Notes: generated from the letters alone by a model not told the origin. Counted from the first letter of the stretch, positions 20,263 to 32,920 are shown. The stretch is DNA of 64,000 bases from Entophlyctis helioformis (GCA_025526915.1 JAHLKH010000127.1:1-64000); one strand, 5' to 3'. Numbers and translations are program-made.

Positions 20263-20948
20263 CGCGCTGCTGCTGTGGCTCTTGCTATTGTTTGCGGCGG
20301 CGGCGGCGGCGGCGGGGTGCTGCTGGCTGGATCTGCTGTGGTGGGTGCGGTTGGTGTGGGTACGGCAGGCACGGCAGGCACGGCAAGCAGGCTCTTCTGG
20401 GCAAACAGGCGTCGCTCTCGCTCGAGTTCTCGCAGTCGCTCTTGGCGTGTCGCTGCTGGTGTCGCTGCAGATGCAGAGGCAGAACGGACAGATGCAGAAG
20501 GGCCGGAAAGAGCTGGCGCGGGCGCAGGCGCAGACGCACTCGCTGCGTGTGCGTTGTGCGAGTGCCGTGGAGCAGCAGAAGGAGCAGCGGCGGCGGCATT
20601 CGAAGGAGCAGCGACGTCATCTCCACGGCCGCCATCTCCACGGCCGGCGTCGTGGACACGCTGCGCTGCCGCCATGAATCGACCGGCGGCGTGCGATTGC
20701 CGATCTTGCGCAAAGGCCGGGCGGAGCTGCCCGCTGCCGCATGTGCACCAGCAAGACATGCCAGCCACATCGAGCCACAACCACAACTACAACCACAACT
20801 ACAACCACAACTACAACCACAACGAGCCAGCCACAACCAGCCACAACCAGCCACAACTACAACCACAACGACAACAACCACAAACACGCTTTCCCGCCAA
20901 CTGTTGTGCCGCATTCTCCCGCGGCTGCCACGACCAGATCTAACGACC
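20263..20948. other. Divergent region between the coiled-coil gene and FM3
   Basis: 686 bp. On the minus strand an Ala/Pro/Ser-rich open frame (20786 downward) includes RQERLRELERERRLFAQK, which looks coding and could be a 5' exon of the coiled-coil gene in another frame. The rest is the ACAACC repeat and the FM3 leader. Confidence 0.5.
20776..20880. repeat. ACAACCACAACT minisatellite upstream of FM3
   Basis: Repeats of 6 and 12 bp (CACAAC, ACTACAAC variants) lie within 70 bp of the FM3 start, in the leader or promoter. Confidence 0.85.
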
Positions 20949-22628
20949 ATGCTCGCTGCGCAAGAGCCACAGCTACAACCGCCGCCGCCAGCCTACGGCA
21001 GCAGCGCGCCGTCGATCAGCAACACCGCCTGCCTGTCGTTCCCGCTGACCGACAGCGTCCGCATCGTCTACGGCCCGCCCGAGACCGTCCTCCTCGTGCG
21101 CCAGGCCATCCGCGCATCGTGGCCCGCCGGCATCCGCCTCGAACGCACGCTGGTGGATAAATTCGCCAGCCAGGCCCGCAGCCTGAGCGACGCCTACGGC
21201 CTCGTCTCGCACAAGTTTGAGCTCAACGGGATCCCGTGGCAGACGGCCTTTTCCGTCGATGCCGCCGCCCGTGCCCGGCTCGTCTTTCTGTCGATCCTGC
21301 ACACCATGGCCACCAACGGCTGGCGGGTCGTTGCGTCCACGATGCTGGGCAAGACCGTCGACCGCTGCGACAATCTGTTCTTTGTGCGCGACGTGCCCAA
21401 CCCTTCGCCCATGGTCGCCGTCGGCTTGCGGCCCGTCGACACCCTCCTCGTCGTCGGCTGGCAGACGGCAAACGACCGTGCCGTGCAGGCGATCCGCGAG
21501 ACGCTGGCTGCCCATTGGCCGCGTGGGTTGCAGGCCGACAAGGTCATGGGTCCGGCTGCCCACCGCTTCCGGCTCCGCGGCAGGCCGTGGCTCCTCGACA
21601 AGGAAGACGCGGTCGAGGCTCGCTTGCTGGTCAAGGCCATGATCGAAAAGGTCGCCCTGCTCGGCTACGATCTCGTCTGCTGCAACATGGTCGAGCCGTG
21701 GACGTTCAATCCGCGTGCCCCCGTGTTCCTCCACTGCGACACGCTGTTCTTCCAGAAACGCAGCCCCGCCGCGCAGGACGCTGTGCAGGACGCCAGCGCC
21801 GCCATGCTCGATGAGCTGCCGCTGTATGAAACGGTGGCCAGCCCGCCTGCGTACGGCGGCATGGCGGGCATCTCTTCCCGCCAGCGCGACCATCTGGATC
21901 TGTCCAACCTGGCCTGCATGGCCCTCGAGTCCACCGAAAGCATCGTGCTGCTGTCGGACCCGGCCGGCGTCATGCCTTCTGCAGTGCAGGACGCCGTCGC
22001 GCTCGCATGGCCGCGCGGCATCCAGGGCTTCAGCGAGCAGCCAGGCAGCTCGCAAGGAACCAGCATCACCGTGCCCGAGATCAAGCTCAAGGGCAGCCCG
22101 TTTGGCAGCGCAGGCGACGACGCCGTCCTCGGCAAACGCTTCATTCTCACCCTCCTCTCGCAGATGGCCCTGCGTGGCTGGCGACTCGCCGAATCGCTCG
22201 ACATCAAAGCCACAGACGACCTGTCCATGCTCGTGTTTGCCCCCTCGGCCCCCGCGACACGCGCGGTGCATTTCGCTGTCGCGTTCAGCGTGCAGAACAA
22301 GGTGCGGCTCATTGGCTGCAACAGCACCGATCCGTGCAGCCTCTCGCCCGCCGAGTCCACCCAGGTCGCTGGCATCATCACGGATGCGCTCAACGAGATC
22401 ACGGCCAAGCCGACCCAAGACGTTTTTGCTGGCGCGATCGAGTGGACCGCCGCCGTCAAGGGCCTGGATCTGTACATTGACAAGGCGGAAGCCATGCGAC
22501 GCGTGCGCCTGTTTGTTGGGTTGGTCATGGTCAGACTGGAGGCTGCTGGATGGTCGCTGGTCGGCACGCCCAGTCTCAACAAGAAGACGCTGCAGTCGGA
22601 TGTTCTCGTCTTTGCTCGCTTCGAATGA
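20949..22628 (+). CDS. FM3: four-module protein, diverged paralogue
   Basis: A single exon of 559 codons with the same four-module plan as FM1/FM2 but clearly diverged. Module cores read LVSHKFELNGIPW, HRFRLRGRPWLL, PEIKLKGSPFG and, degenerate, IEWTAAVKG. Helix ends read TNGWRVVAS, LGYDLVCCN, LRGWRLAES and EAAGWSLVG, and closing strands read DNLFFVRD, DTLFFQKRS and DVLVFARFE. The linker between modules 2 and 3 again holds PPAY, and a second PPPPAY stands at the N-terminus (residues 9-14). The K/R-L-x-G-x-P-W/F signature is cleaner here than in FM1, which suggests FM3 is nearer the ancestral form. Only 54 bp separate its stop from the first ATG of FM4. Function is unknown. Confidence 0.85.
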   Translation: MLAAQEPQLQPPPPAYGSSAPSISNTACLSFPLTDSVRIVYGPPETVLLVRQAIRASWPAGIRLERTLVDKFASQARSLSDAYGLVSHKFELNGIPWQTAFSVDAAARARLVFLSILHTMATNGWRVVASTMLGKTVDRCDNLFFVRDVPNPSPMVAVGLRPVDTLLVVGWQTANDRAVQAIRETLAAHWPRGLQADKVMGPAAHRFRLRGRPWLLDKEDAVEARLLVKAMIEKVALLGYDLVCCNMVEPWTFNPRAPVFLHCDTLFFQKRSPAAQDAVQDASAAMLDELPLYETVASPPAYGGMAGISSRQRDHLDLSNLACMALESTESIVLLSDPAGVMPSAVQDAVALAWPRGIQGFSEQPGSSQGTSITVPEIKLKGSPFGSAGDDAVLGKRFILTLLSQMALRGWRLAESLDIKATDDLSMLVFAPSAPATRAVHFAVAFSVQNKVRLIGCNSTDPCSLSPAESTQVAGIITDALNEITAKPTQDVFAGAIEWTAAVKGLDLYIDKAEAMRRVRLFVGLVMVRLEAAGWSLVGTPSLNKKTLQSDVLVFARFE

Positions 22629-22682
22629 CGTTGTTGCTCTGGCCAGTAAAATGGCTGCAGCCAAGCATGTGGCTGTGGCGCA

Positions 22683-24315
22683 ATGAATCTTATGTGCCGC
22701 TTGGACTTGCCTCTGTGTGCACCGAACATGCCCGCCGACATCGCTTGTGTCTCGTTCGAGTACAGCGGCCTGCATCTGACATACGGCCCGCCAGAGGTCG
22801 TCCCACTGCTGCGTCAAGCCCTCAGTGCCTCGTGGACCAAGGGCATCGATAGCGAATGGAGCATCAATATCGAGCGTCCTCTTGAGGCCGCCTTCCTCTC
22901 GACCATTGCCGGCGGCCTCGTCTCGCACAAGTTTGGACTGAACGACTCCCCCTGGAATGCCACCTCGTCTGAGTCTGCAACACTCAACCGCTGGATGGTC
23001 GCAACCATCCTGCAGACCATGTCGGCTGCCGGCTGGCGGGTCATTGCGTCGCCCATGGTTGGCAAGACGATCAAGCGATGCGACGATCTGTTCTTTGTGC
23101 GCAGCGTTCCAAACCCCATGCCGTTCGTCTCTGTCGCCCTGTGGTCGTATGACAGCATTCTGTCGTCGCACCCACCACATTGGCCACCGGTCGTCGAGGC
23201 TGTCCGTGGATCGATCCCTCGCACCGGCCACAAGCATCCAGAGCAGAAGGCAACCGGAATCATGTCCAAGTTCAAGCTCAAGGATACCCGTGGCATATGA
23301 ACCAAGCGGACGCCGTCGACGCTCGTCTGCTGGTCAAGCCATTATCGAGGCGATGCATGCCGTTGGTTACGATCTGGTCACCTGCAACGCTGTCGAACCA
23401 TGGATCTACGAGAAGGACAAGAAGAACCCCCGTGCCGATACGATGTTCTTCCAGATGCGGTCTGATGGCCCACCGCTCGAATCATTGCCGCCAAGCTACG
23501 AGGAAGCAGTCGCTGAAACTAGTGGACCAACTGGATTCGGTGGCATGGCGGGATCGCCACAGCCGCTGGCGCCTTTCCCGCAGCCAGCCATCGATATGAG
23601 TGACCTCACGCTTCTGGCTCTCCACGATGCTGAATCCATCATCCTTGTCTCGAGCCAGTCGCAGATCCTCTCGCCTGCCGTCTTGCAGACCATCAACACA
23701 GTGTTGCCCAATGGTCTGAAGGAAGAACAGATCAAACAGGGCACCGTGTACGCTGTCCCCAGGTTCAAGCTGAAAGGCAACCCGTTCTGGTACGGTTATA
23801 CAGCCCCCGTCGCCAGTAAACGCCTGATCGTCACTCTCCTGGCTCGGTTTGCGAACTACGGTCTTCGAGTAGTGACGGACGTTTCCACGATGTCGACTTC
23901 CAAAGTGTCCACATTCGTCTTTGGCAACGCGCCGCCTGTCAGACGCGCTCCGCACTTTGGGCTCGCCTTCAGTGACGTCAACAAGATTCAGCTGATCGCA
24001 CTCAACAAGGGCGATCCCAACGCACTCACGGCGCTCGAAATGCTTTACGCAGAGTCGGTCATTGTCGAAACACTGCAAGAGATCACCGCTCGGGACTGCG
24101 TGCGCGACGATCTTGATGGTGTGATAGAGTGGACTGCTCCGCGTGAATCGTTTGACCTGCAAAGCAACGACTCCGACTCGATGCGCAGGACACGCCTGTT
24201 TGTCGGGTTGGTCATCGCCGGAATGGCCTCGCTTGGCTGGGCTGTAGTTAGCACCCCGTCATTGGGCGTCTATGGACAGCAATCGGATGTTGTTGTGTTT
24301 GCCCGCTTCGAGTGA
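22683..24315 (+). pseudogene. FM4: four-module paralogue with two frame breaks
   Basis: The sequence matches FM3 over its whole length but not in one frame. The frame from 22683 reads module 1 (GLVSHKFGLNDSPW, AAGWRVIASPMVGK, DDLFFVRSVP) and ends soon after MSKFKLK. The next stretch (GYPWHMNQADAVDARLLVK) is in a second frame, and from AIIEAMHAVGYDLVTCN to the stop (DVVVFARFE) a third frame is used. Both breaks need one G restored directly after AAG (23280-23282 and 23336-23338); with both the product would be about 544 residues. The linker motif is PPSYEEAV. Everything downstream of the breaks is well conserved, with no stop codons, so the damage is either very recent or a consensus error. 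An AATAAA follows at 24346-24351. The 54-bp gap to FM3 leaves little room for its own promoter. Confidence 0.7.
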
Positions 24316-24345
24316 CTGCCGGACTGAGATGCATTGTGAAAGTCC

Positions 24346-24351
24346 AATAAA
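24346..24351 (+). terminator. Poly(A) signal AATAAA after FM4
   Basis: AATAAA lies 31 bp past the FM4 stop and before the convergent thymidylate synthase stop at 24422. Confidence 0.7.
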
Positions 24352-24421
24352 CAGGCACTGGCATGTCCAAGCCGAGTCCATCTCACCATCGATGCCACGA
24401 TCCCTGCCACGATCCCTGCCA

Positions 24422-26044
<1,623 letters not shown>

Positions 26045-27000
26045 ATGAGTCGTCGGAAACGCTCATCGCCAGCGAGTCGGTGACGTCCATTTCAACATCG
26101 TCGTCGTCGTCGTCGTCTGCATCGGCATCTGCCCACCAGCTCGCAGCCGTGCGTGCCCAGCGTGTGCTCACCCGCAAGTTTGTCGCCGAGCTCGTCGGCA
26201 CGTACCTGCTTGTCCTGTTTGGCGTCGGCTCGGTGTTCTCGGCCGTGCTCACGGGTGCACTGCAGGGTCTGTGGCAGGCCGCCGTCGTGTGGGGCATCGG
26301 CCTCGCCATGGCCATCTACCTCACGGCGTCCGTCTCTGGCGCACACCTCAACCCGGCCGTGTCGCTGGCCATGGCCGTGTACGGCGAGTTCACGGGCTTT
26401 GGCTGGAGCGAGCTGCCCGCATACGTGGCCGGCCAGATGGCTGGCGCGATCCTTGGCGGTGCAACGCTGCTGGGCATCTGGGGGCCGTTCATTGCGCACT
26501 TTGAGACGCAGCACGGCATCGAGCGCAGTGTGCAGCCCGACTGTGTGCGCTCGGCCATGATCTTTGGCGAGTACTTCCCCAACCCGGGCGTCTTCCCGCC
26601 GCTGTCTGCGGGCGGCTCGCTGGCATCGCCGCTGCGTGCGCTGTGCGTCGAGGCCTTTGGCACGTTCGTCCTCGCCTTTGTGATCTTTGCGCTCACGGAC
26701 CGCACCAACAAGACCGTGCCTGCTGCCGCCGTGCCGGCCGCCATTGGCGCCACGGTCGCGGCCCTCATTGCCTGCTTCGCCCCCATCTCGCAGGCCGGCT
26801 GGAACCCTGCGCGCGACCTCGGCCCGCGCATCGTGGCGGCGCTGTCGGGTTGGGGCAGCTGTGCGATCCCCGGCCCCCACGGCGGCTTCTGGGTGTACAT
26901 TGTCGGCCCGTGCCTCGGCGCGGTTGCTGCCGGCGCCTTTTACTTTGGCGTTGTGCGTCCTCAGCCCGGCGACGTCTCCAAGGACGGCAAGGCCGAGTAG
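26045..27000 (+). CDS. Aquaglyceroporin (MIP family channel)
   Basis: A six-helix MIP channel. The first pore motif is SGAHLNPAVSLA. The second is GWNPARDLGPR, with the Asp after NPAR that marks glycerol-conducting members, and FWVYIVGP lies in the last helix. The clear reading frame begins before GTG 26080 but has no in-frame ATG upstream as far as the TATA box at 25901. The only ATG in that leader is 26045, one frame off; one missing base in the GG before TGACG (about 26080) would give MSRRKRSSPASRVTS as the N-terminus and a 319-codon gene. An upstream exon is the alternative. A short Ser/Ala repeat precedes the channel domain. An AATAAA follows at 27127-27132. Confidence 0.88.
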
Positions 27001-27126
27001 TCGAGCCATCGAGCAGTCGAGCAGTCGAGCAGTCGAGCAGTCGACACCAGGCACCATCCTCCTCATCCTCATCCTCACCACCGTTGTTCTTTCTGCAATC
27101 CCTGCCGCCCTCCAAGTTGGCCTCCC

Positions 27127-27132
27127 AATAAA
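27127..27132 (+). terminator. Poly(A) signal AATAAA after aquaglyceroporin
   Basis: AATAAA lies 127 bp past the stop, in the short gap before the convergent LRR gene. Confidence 0.7.
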
Positions 27133-27251
27133 CCGCTCGTGTCCTGACACGTGCCCGATCTGCCTGCCAGACAGAAGCGTCGCCTGCCTGCCTGCCTGCC
27201 TGCCTGCTCGCTGCCACTTGAACGCGAGCCGCACTTTGCCAAACACAGCTT

Positions 27252-30200
27252 TTACTTCTTGGCCAAGGCTTCGATATGCTCGCCAACGCTTTCAGACAGC
27301 GTTCCAAGGCGGTTCTGTCGCAGGTTAAAGTTCTTGAGCAACCGGAGTTGCGTGATGGATTCGGGCAGCGTCTCGAGCTCGTTCTGGCTCAGGATCCTGT
27401 CCAGACAAGTTGAGTATCGTGCGCCAATGTGCTGATCGGCGGAGACGGCTCTTACAGCTCGGTGAGTGCGGTGAGGTTGCCGATCGATTCTGGCAGTGCC
27501 TTGAGCTTGTTGTGGCGCAGGTTGCTGTGTTGCAGGCATGGATGAGATTGAGCATCGGGAGTGATGGCTGCGTTGCAGATTGGACTCACAGCTGCGTCAG
27601 ATGCGTCAGGTTGCAGATGCTGTCTGGCAGATGCGTGAGCTGGTTGTCGCTGAGTCCCCTGTATCCATGCAGTCAGTATGAGCGCGTCCGTCATCATGCC
27701 ATGCCACTTTGACGAACAGGAAAGTCAGCTTGGCGAGCTGGCCGATCGATGCGGGAAGCGACTCGAGTTTGTTTTCCTTGGTGTACCTGGCGCGTCACAG
27801 CATTCAGCATTCACGCTGCTCGAGCAGAGCACAGGCACGATCAGCAGAATGCGTACAATTCTTCGAGGCCCCTCATCCCGCCAATCGACTGCGGCAGCTC
27901 CTCGAGCATGTTTTGCGAGACATTGAGTTCCTGCACATGCACAAGCCTGCCAATTGATTCAGGCAGTCTCGTGATCTTGTTATCGCGGATGTTGCTGTCA
28001 TCCACATGTCAGCCATCGCGAACAATCAACAAGCAGCAAGAGGTGCACGCACAGCTTGAACATGTTGGTTAGGTCGCCAATGTTATCAGGCAGCTTGGTC
28101 AAGTGGTTCTCATCAAGGTACCTGGCAACGCAAGCATGTCAACAACTGCATCTCACAACACAGACTGCCACAAAATAAGCAACAAACAGCACGGTACTTA
28201 CAGGCGTGTCAGGTTGGAGAGGTTGCAGATCGAGTCGGGCACAGAGGTGAGCTGGCATTCACGGAACCCACTGGCAAGTACCCGTGTGAGTTGGCGAATC
28301 CAGCTGCAATGCACATGGCCAGAACCCACAGTCGCTTCAACGACGTCAGACTGCCAATGCTCTCGGGCAGTGTGCCGAGATTGTTGGTGCGCAAGGCCCT
28401 GTCCAGCGAATGAGCCTTTCTTGCCGAGTGTTTTGCATAGGTCCATCAACCATCTATCCACCCGTTCATCCATCAAAGCCACTCACAAGACCTCGAGACT
28501 CTTGAGGTCGCCAAACCGCTCTGGAAGGCACCTGAGCTTGTTTGTGCCGCCAACACTGCACAGAGACTAGAGTAAGCTCACTGCAGGCAAACACGGATCC
28601 ACGTCCAGAATGCAGACGTACAAGACACGAAGAGATGGGAGCCGGCAGAACGAGTCTGGAAGCGTCTCGAGATTGTTGTTTCGCAGCTCGCTGTTGCCGC
28701 CGAGATGCCAGCCAGTGTCAGTTCCCAAGGCAGCGCGTTTGGCAATGCAGAGCAGAGGCCGACACTGACAGGTAGGATAGGCTGGCCAAGTCTCCAAAAT
28801 TGTCTGGCAAGACCTCGATCGCATTGTTCTGCATCGTCCTGGAGGGTCAACTTAGGGTTAGATATCCTTCGCTCCGATCCGGCCGCAATTGCCGCATCAT
28901 GGATCTGGCATACATATTGTCCAGATTTACTAGCTTGCAGAGCGAGTCTGGTAGTCTGGTGATCTTGTTCGACGCCAGTCCGCTGTTCCATTGCGTCAGC
29001 ATGCAGAACGCCTGAGCATGAGCATGCCAATGCGACCCACAGTTCAACCAGGTTGGTCAAGTTGCCAATCTGGTCGGGCAGAGCCTCGATCTGGTTCTTG
29101 TCCGCTTTCCTGCACAGTACGGTTAGCAAAGGCATCGAGAATGGGAATCAGCACGAAGGGCAGGCTCACAGAATGGACAGGCTGTAAAGCTGGCAGATGG
29201 AGTCGGGCAGCGACGTGAGCTTGTTGTCGCCCGCATACCTGCAGGTATGGATTGAGCGTGAGTGCCGTGTGTTGATTGACACCGCACGCATCTGCTGTTC
29301 AAACACCCACAGCTCCTGCAGGCAGCTCAGATGGCCCATCTCTGGAATGCAGGTCAAGTTGTTCCGGCTCAACTCTCTGGAATGGCAGTCAGCGGCACGA
29401 CAAGTGCATCCCTGCAAAACATTGTCGCCGTTATGCACACACTTACAGCGTGTTGAGAAGGTACAGGCCGTTGAGTGACGGCACGCTATCCAGCTTGCAT
29501 CCACTCAGGTTCAAATGCGCCAAACGGCTGAGCGTCCAGATGCTCTCGGGCAGCTGGTGCGGCAGCTTGTTATCACGCAGGTCGAGCGTCTTGAGGTTGC
29601 GCAGATTGCCGATATTGGCGACATTCTCGAGACTCTTCCTGTCCCAGCGCGTGGCTGCCGAGCTGGAAACCACGATGGCAGTCAGTGCAACTGTAAACGG
29701 CGTCTGGGCGAGATCCGCGTGTACTCACAAGACTTCCAGCTTGGTCAGTTTCTCGAGGTTTGGAATATGCGTGATGTTGTTGGCAGCGATGTTGCTAGCG
29801 ACCCACACGTTGTGAGCGGGATGTCGTGCATGTGACAGGCATGCATTCATACGTCACGTAACACTTACAGAATCCGCAGATTGACACATTCAGAGAGAGT
29901 GGAAGATACCGTCTCAAACTGGTTCGAGTTGATGTCTCTGCAGACAACCTCGGTTGTGTCAGAACGCGTGCAGCCATGCACAGTGCCTCTTGAGCAGCTA
30001 TCGCGACTCACATTTCGTGCAGCTCGGTCAACATGGACAAGAGGTGCGGCACAGATCCAACCAGGTTGTTCTGCCCAAGGCGACTGCATCGCATGTGTCA
30101 GAAAATGAGACGGCTGGCCACACGCCTGCGATCCCAGCTCACAGCGAGGTCAGCTTGGTCAGCTTGCACAGCTCCATGGGGATCATGCCCTCAAAGTCGT

Positions 30201-32920
30201 TTTGATCGAGCCACAGCTCTCTGAGCTGCGTGAGCAGGCCGATATCCTTGGGGATGGCTCCGGACAGACCGCATCCCGTCAACCGCCTGTCGAACAATGC
30301 CCGCCCTAGCATCAGCATCCCGCCAAGGTCTCGGCAAACCAAGACGCCTCGACCTACAGCGCAACCAAGTTGTACGTGTCGTCCCACTCAATGCGCCACT
30401 TGGGGATGTTGCGCTTGGCGAGCCGGTCGTACATGTGCAGCATCTCGCCAGTGGGCAGATGCTCGGCATTGGCAGTGATCTCGCTGTCCTTGGCCCAATC
30501 GGGGAAGATGCTGCACAGCACCTCCAGATCCGACGCGCCGTCCGTGAGCTTGGTGCCTCCGTCTTGGCGTAATGCCATGCGGCGAGTCAGCTTACAATCC
30601 ATGCAATGAGCAACGGCCGGAATCGGCATACCGGCGTTGATGGGACTGACGGCCGATGCCAGGACATTGACAATCTCGTCAAAGTGAGGGCGGTACTTGA
30701 AGAACCCGAGACACTTGACCAGGCATTGCCACAGCTCATTGCTCACGTCTTCCGGCCGCTCGGCCGTCTCAATGTCGAGGTCTTGGATGGTCGAGCGCGT
30801 CAGGACAGCCATGGCAATGACGGCAAACGCATAAATGTCGAGCGACGGCTTGGGCGAGTAGTCCTTGACTGCAGCCTCTGGCGCCATGCACTTGGTCGCC
30901 TGCTGCGGCCCAGCCAGCGCACGGATCGACTGTATGCCGACACCAATCTTGACCTTGTTGCCCTTGGCATCTGTGTGTCGTTGATCCATGAGGAGGTGGG
31001 TGGAGCAGGTGAGCGGCCAGCCAAGCATCCTCTCCCACTGCCAATCCTAGCGAAACTGACCCAGCAGGATACGCCGCATGGTGATGCTGCCGTGGAGAAC
31101 AGGAGCTCCAGGTGCGTACACATGCAGGTACTTGATGCCACGTGCAACGCGAGATATAATGCGCAGACGGTCTTGGGTACTCAGATCGGGATACTTGGCC
31201 AGGTAAGTCTCGAGGTTGTACTCCATGAACGGCATGGCAATAAACGGCCGATGGGTGCTGCCCTTGGGGGTCTTGAGACAGATGCCCGTGATGGGCAGCA
31301 GGTTGGCGTGGCTGAGCTGGAACCACTTGCGGGTCTCGGTCAAGAAGTCCTCGCGCACCTTCTCATCGAGCTCCTTCTTGAACTCCTTGATAACGTAGTC
31401 GCTGCCGTCCATCTTTGCTTTGTAGACCAGGAATACGCCCTTGGAGTCTTCGGGTGCAGTCGAGACGAGAAAGTCGTCATGGCGGATGTGGAGAGTGCGA
31501 GGACGGATGAGTCTGTAGGTGGATCTGTCAGCGGGGCTGTTGAACGCAAGCATCTCAAAGATCCAGCGTACCCGAGGATCTTGTCTGTCTTGGTGTCGAT
31601 CAGGTTGAGTTTCTTGGCCGTGTGCATGAGCATGACAGCAGAGTCCACTTGCATGGCAAGCGAGATCAGCTGGTGGGTGGACAGAGTCAGTCAGCCAAGT
31701 GCACAGATCCATGAGAGCAAAGCGATCGTCACGCACCTCCTTGATCTTGGCAAGGCGTGCCCTGAACTCAGCAATCTGGGCTTCGACCTCTGCTTTCTTG
31801 GATCCCATGACAAGCATAAGCCAGTTTCTCCCGGGTCTCGTGGTCAAGATAACCGTGTCTTGCACATCCTCGAGCAGATCCACCAGCTCAGCGCACTTGC
31901 CGCGCACATCGGCAGAGAACCACTGGTTGGCCATCGGTGCAAGGATCGTCTTGAGCTCCTTGAGGTCGGCCAGGAAGCTCTTTAGACCACCAATGCTGTC
32001 CATGCCGTCCTTGATGTTGCTGAGGATGCTGTCGATGATGCCAATGGCGACGGCAATGCCTGGGATCGGCACAAACTGCGACGCGGCCTTGGCAGCAGAG
32101 ATGACGGTCGAGGCGACTTCGAGACCGTTGGTGGCGAGGAAGCGCGTGACGGCCTTGACGCTGCTGCCGTCGGTCTTCTTGGGAGCCTTGCGGATCATGT
32201 CGACAAACTCGACGACAGTGCTGCTGAGCGTGGCGATGCTGGAGATGGTGGCCGTGTCAAAGTCGGATGCATCCTGGCCGAGGCTGGCGAGGAACGAGTT
32301 GCAGGCCGTGATGGTCTGGCCTTGGTTCTCAAGGGTCGAGCGCAGAACACCCTTGAGCTCCTCAAAGGCGGCATCGGCTGTGGCCGACTTTGCTGCAACG
32401 GCCGCTTGCAGCTGTGCATCGTCGAGCACAGAGGCGGCAGGCGGGGTGGCTGACCGGCTCGTCTGGTAGATGAGCGCCTGCATGTCCAGGCAGCGGCCGA
32501 CAACGTCGTCAAAGGCCGTCTTGATGGACTCGGCCGCTGGATCGAGACTTTGGATGTGGTCTGCCGCCCTGTGCAGCATCGTCACAACATCCGCCTGCAG
32601 CTGTTGCACAGGGCAGCTGGATGGGTCAGTCGACAGCGGCAGGCAGCAGGCAGTGCGCAGCAGCAGCAGATGATGGGCAGCAGCCTCACTTTGGCAGCGT
32701 CGATTGGCGAGATGACGGGGGCGGCCCTTGGCGACGTTGTGCGGTCGTTGTCGCTGTCGTTGTCGCTGTCGTTGTCGTCAGCAGCCGCATCAGCCACTCC
32801 CCCGACGCCGCAGATGAGGCGGTCGTACAGCTTGCTCAGGCTGTCGTGGTGCACAGGCGTGGAGCGAGACGGCGGCTTGGCGGCGCCAGACTTGGACGTC
32901 GGCCTCTTGTCGACACCCAT
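27252..32920 (-). CDS. Helical domain - pseudokinase - leucine-rich-repeat protein (25 exons)
   Basis: Exons: 32920-32690, 32600-31737, 31669-31572, 31512-31061, 30970-30358, 30286-30143, 30083-30012, 29937-29869, 29794-29729, 29662-29447, 29376-29311, 29238-29170, 29109-29041, 28982-28914, 28838-28770, 28690-28622, 28555-28487, 28398-28330, 28270-28202, 28121-28053, 27994-27857, 27786-27718, 27658-27590, 27524-27456, 27396-27252. They sum to 4002 nt (1333 residues). Residues about 78-400 are all-helical with a hydrophobic FVPIPGIAVAIGIIDSIL stretch, resembling MLKL/HeLo-type bundles. A kinase fold follows: the beta-3 Lys is present (YVIKEF), but the HRD motif reads HGS and the DFG position reads GVG, so it should be catalytically dead. 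From residue about 750, LRRs of 23-24 residues (LPxSIxxLxxLxxLxLxxN type) run to the C-terminus. No signal peptide or membrane segment is seen, so the protein should be cytosolic. A signalling or surveillance role is inference. Confidence 0.88.

Noticed and set aside
27396..28700. Regularly spaced similar blocks resembling a CRISPR or tandem-repeat array
   Set aside because: The blocks are 69-nt LRR-coding exons separated by unrelated GT-AG introns; the similarity is at protein level.
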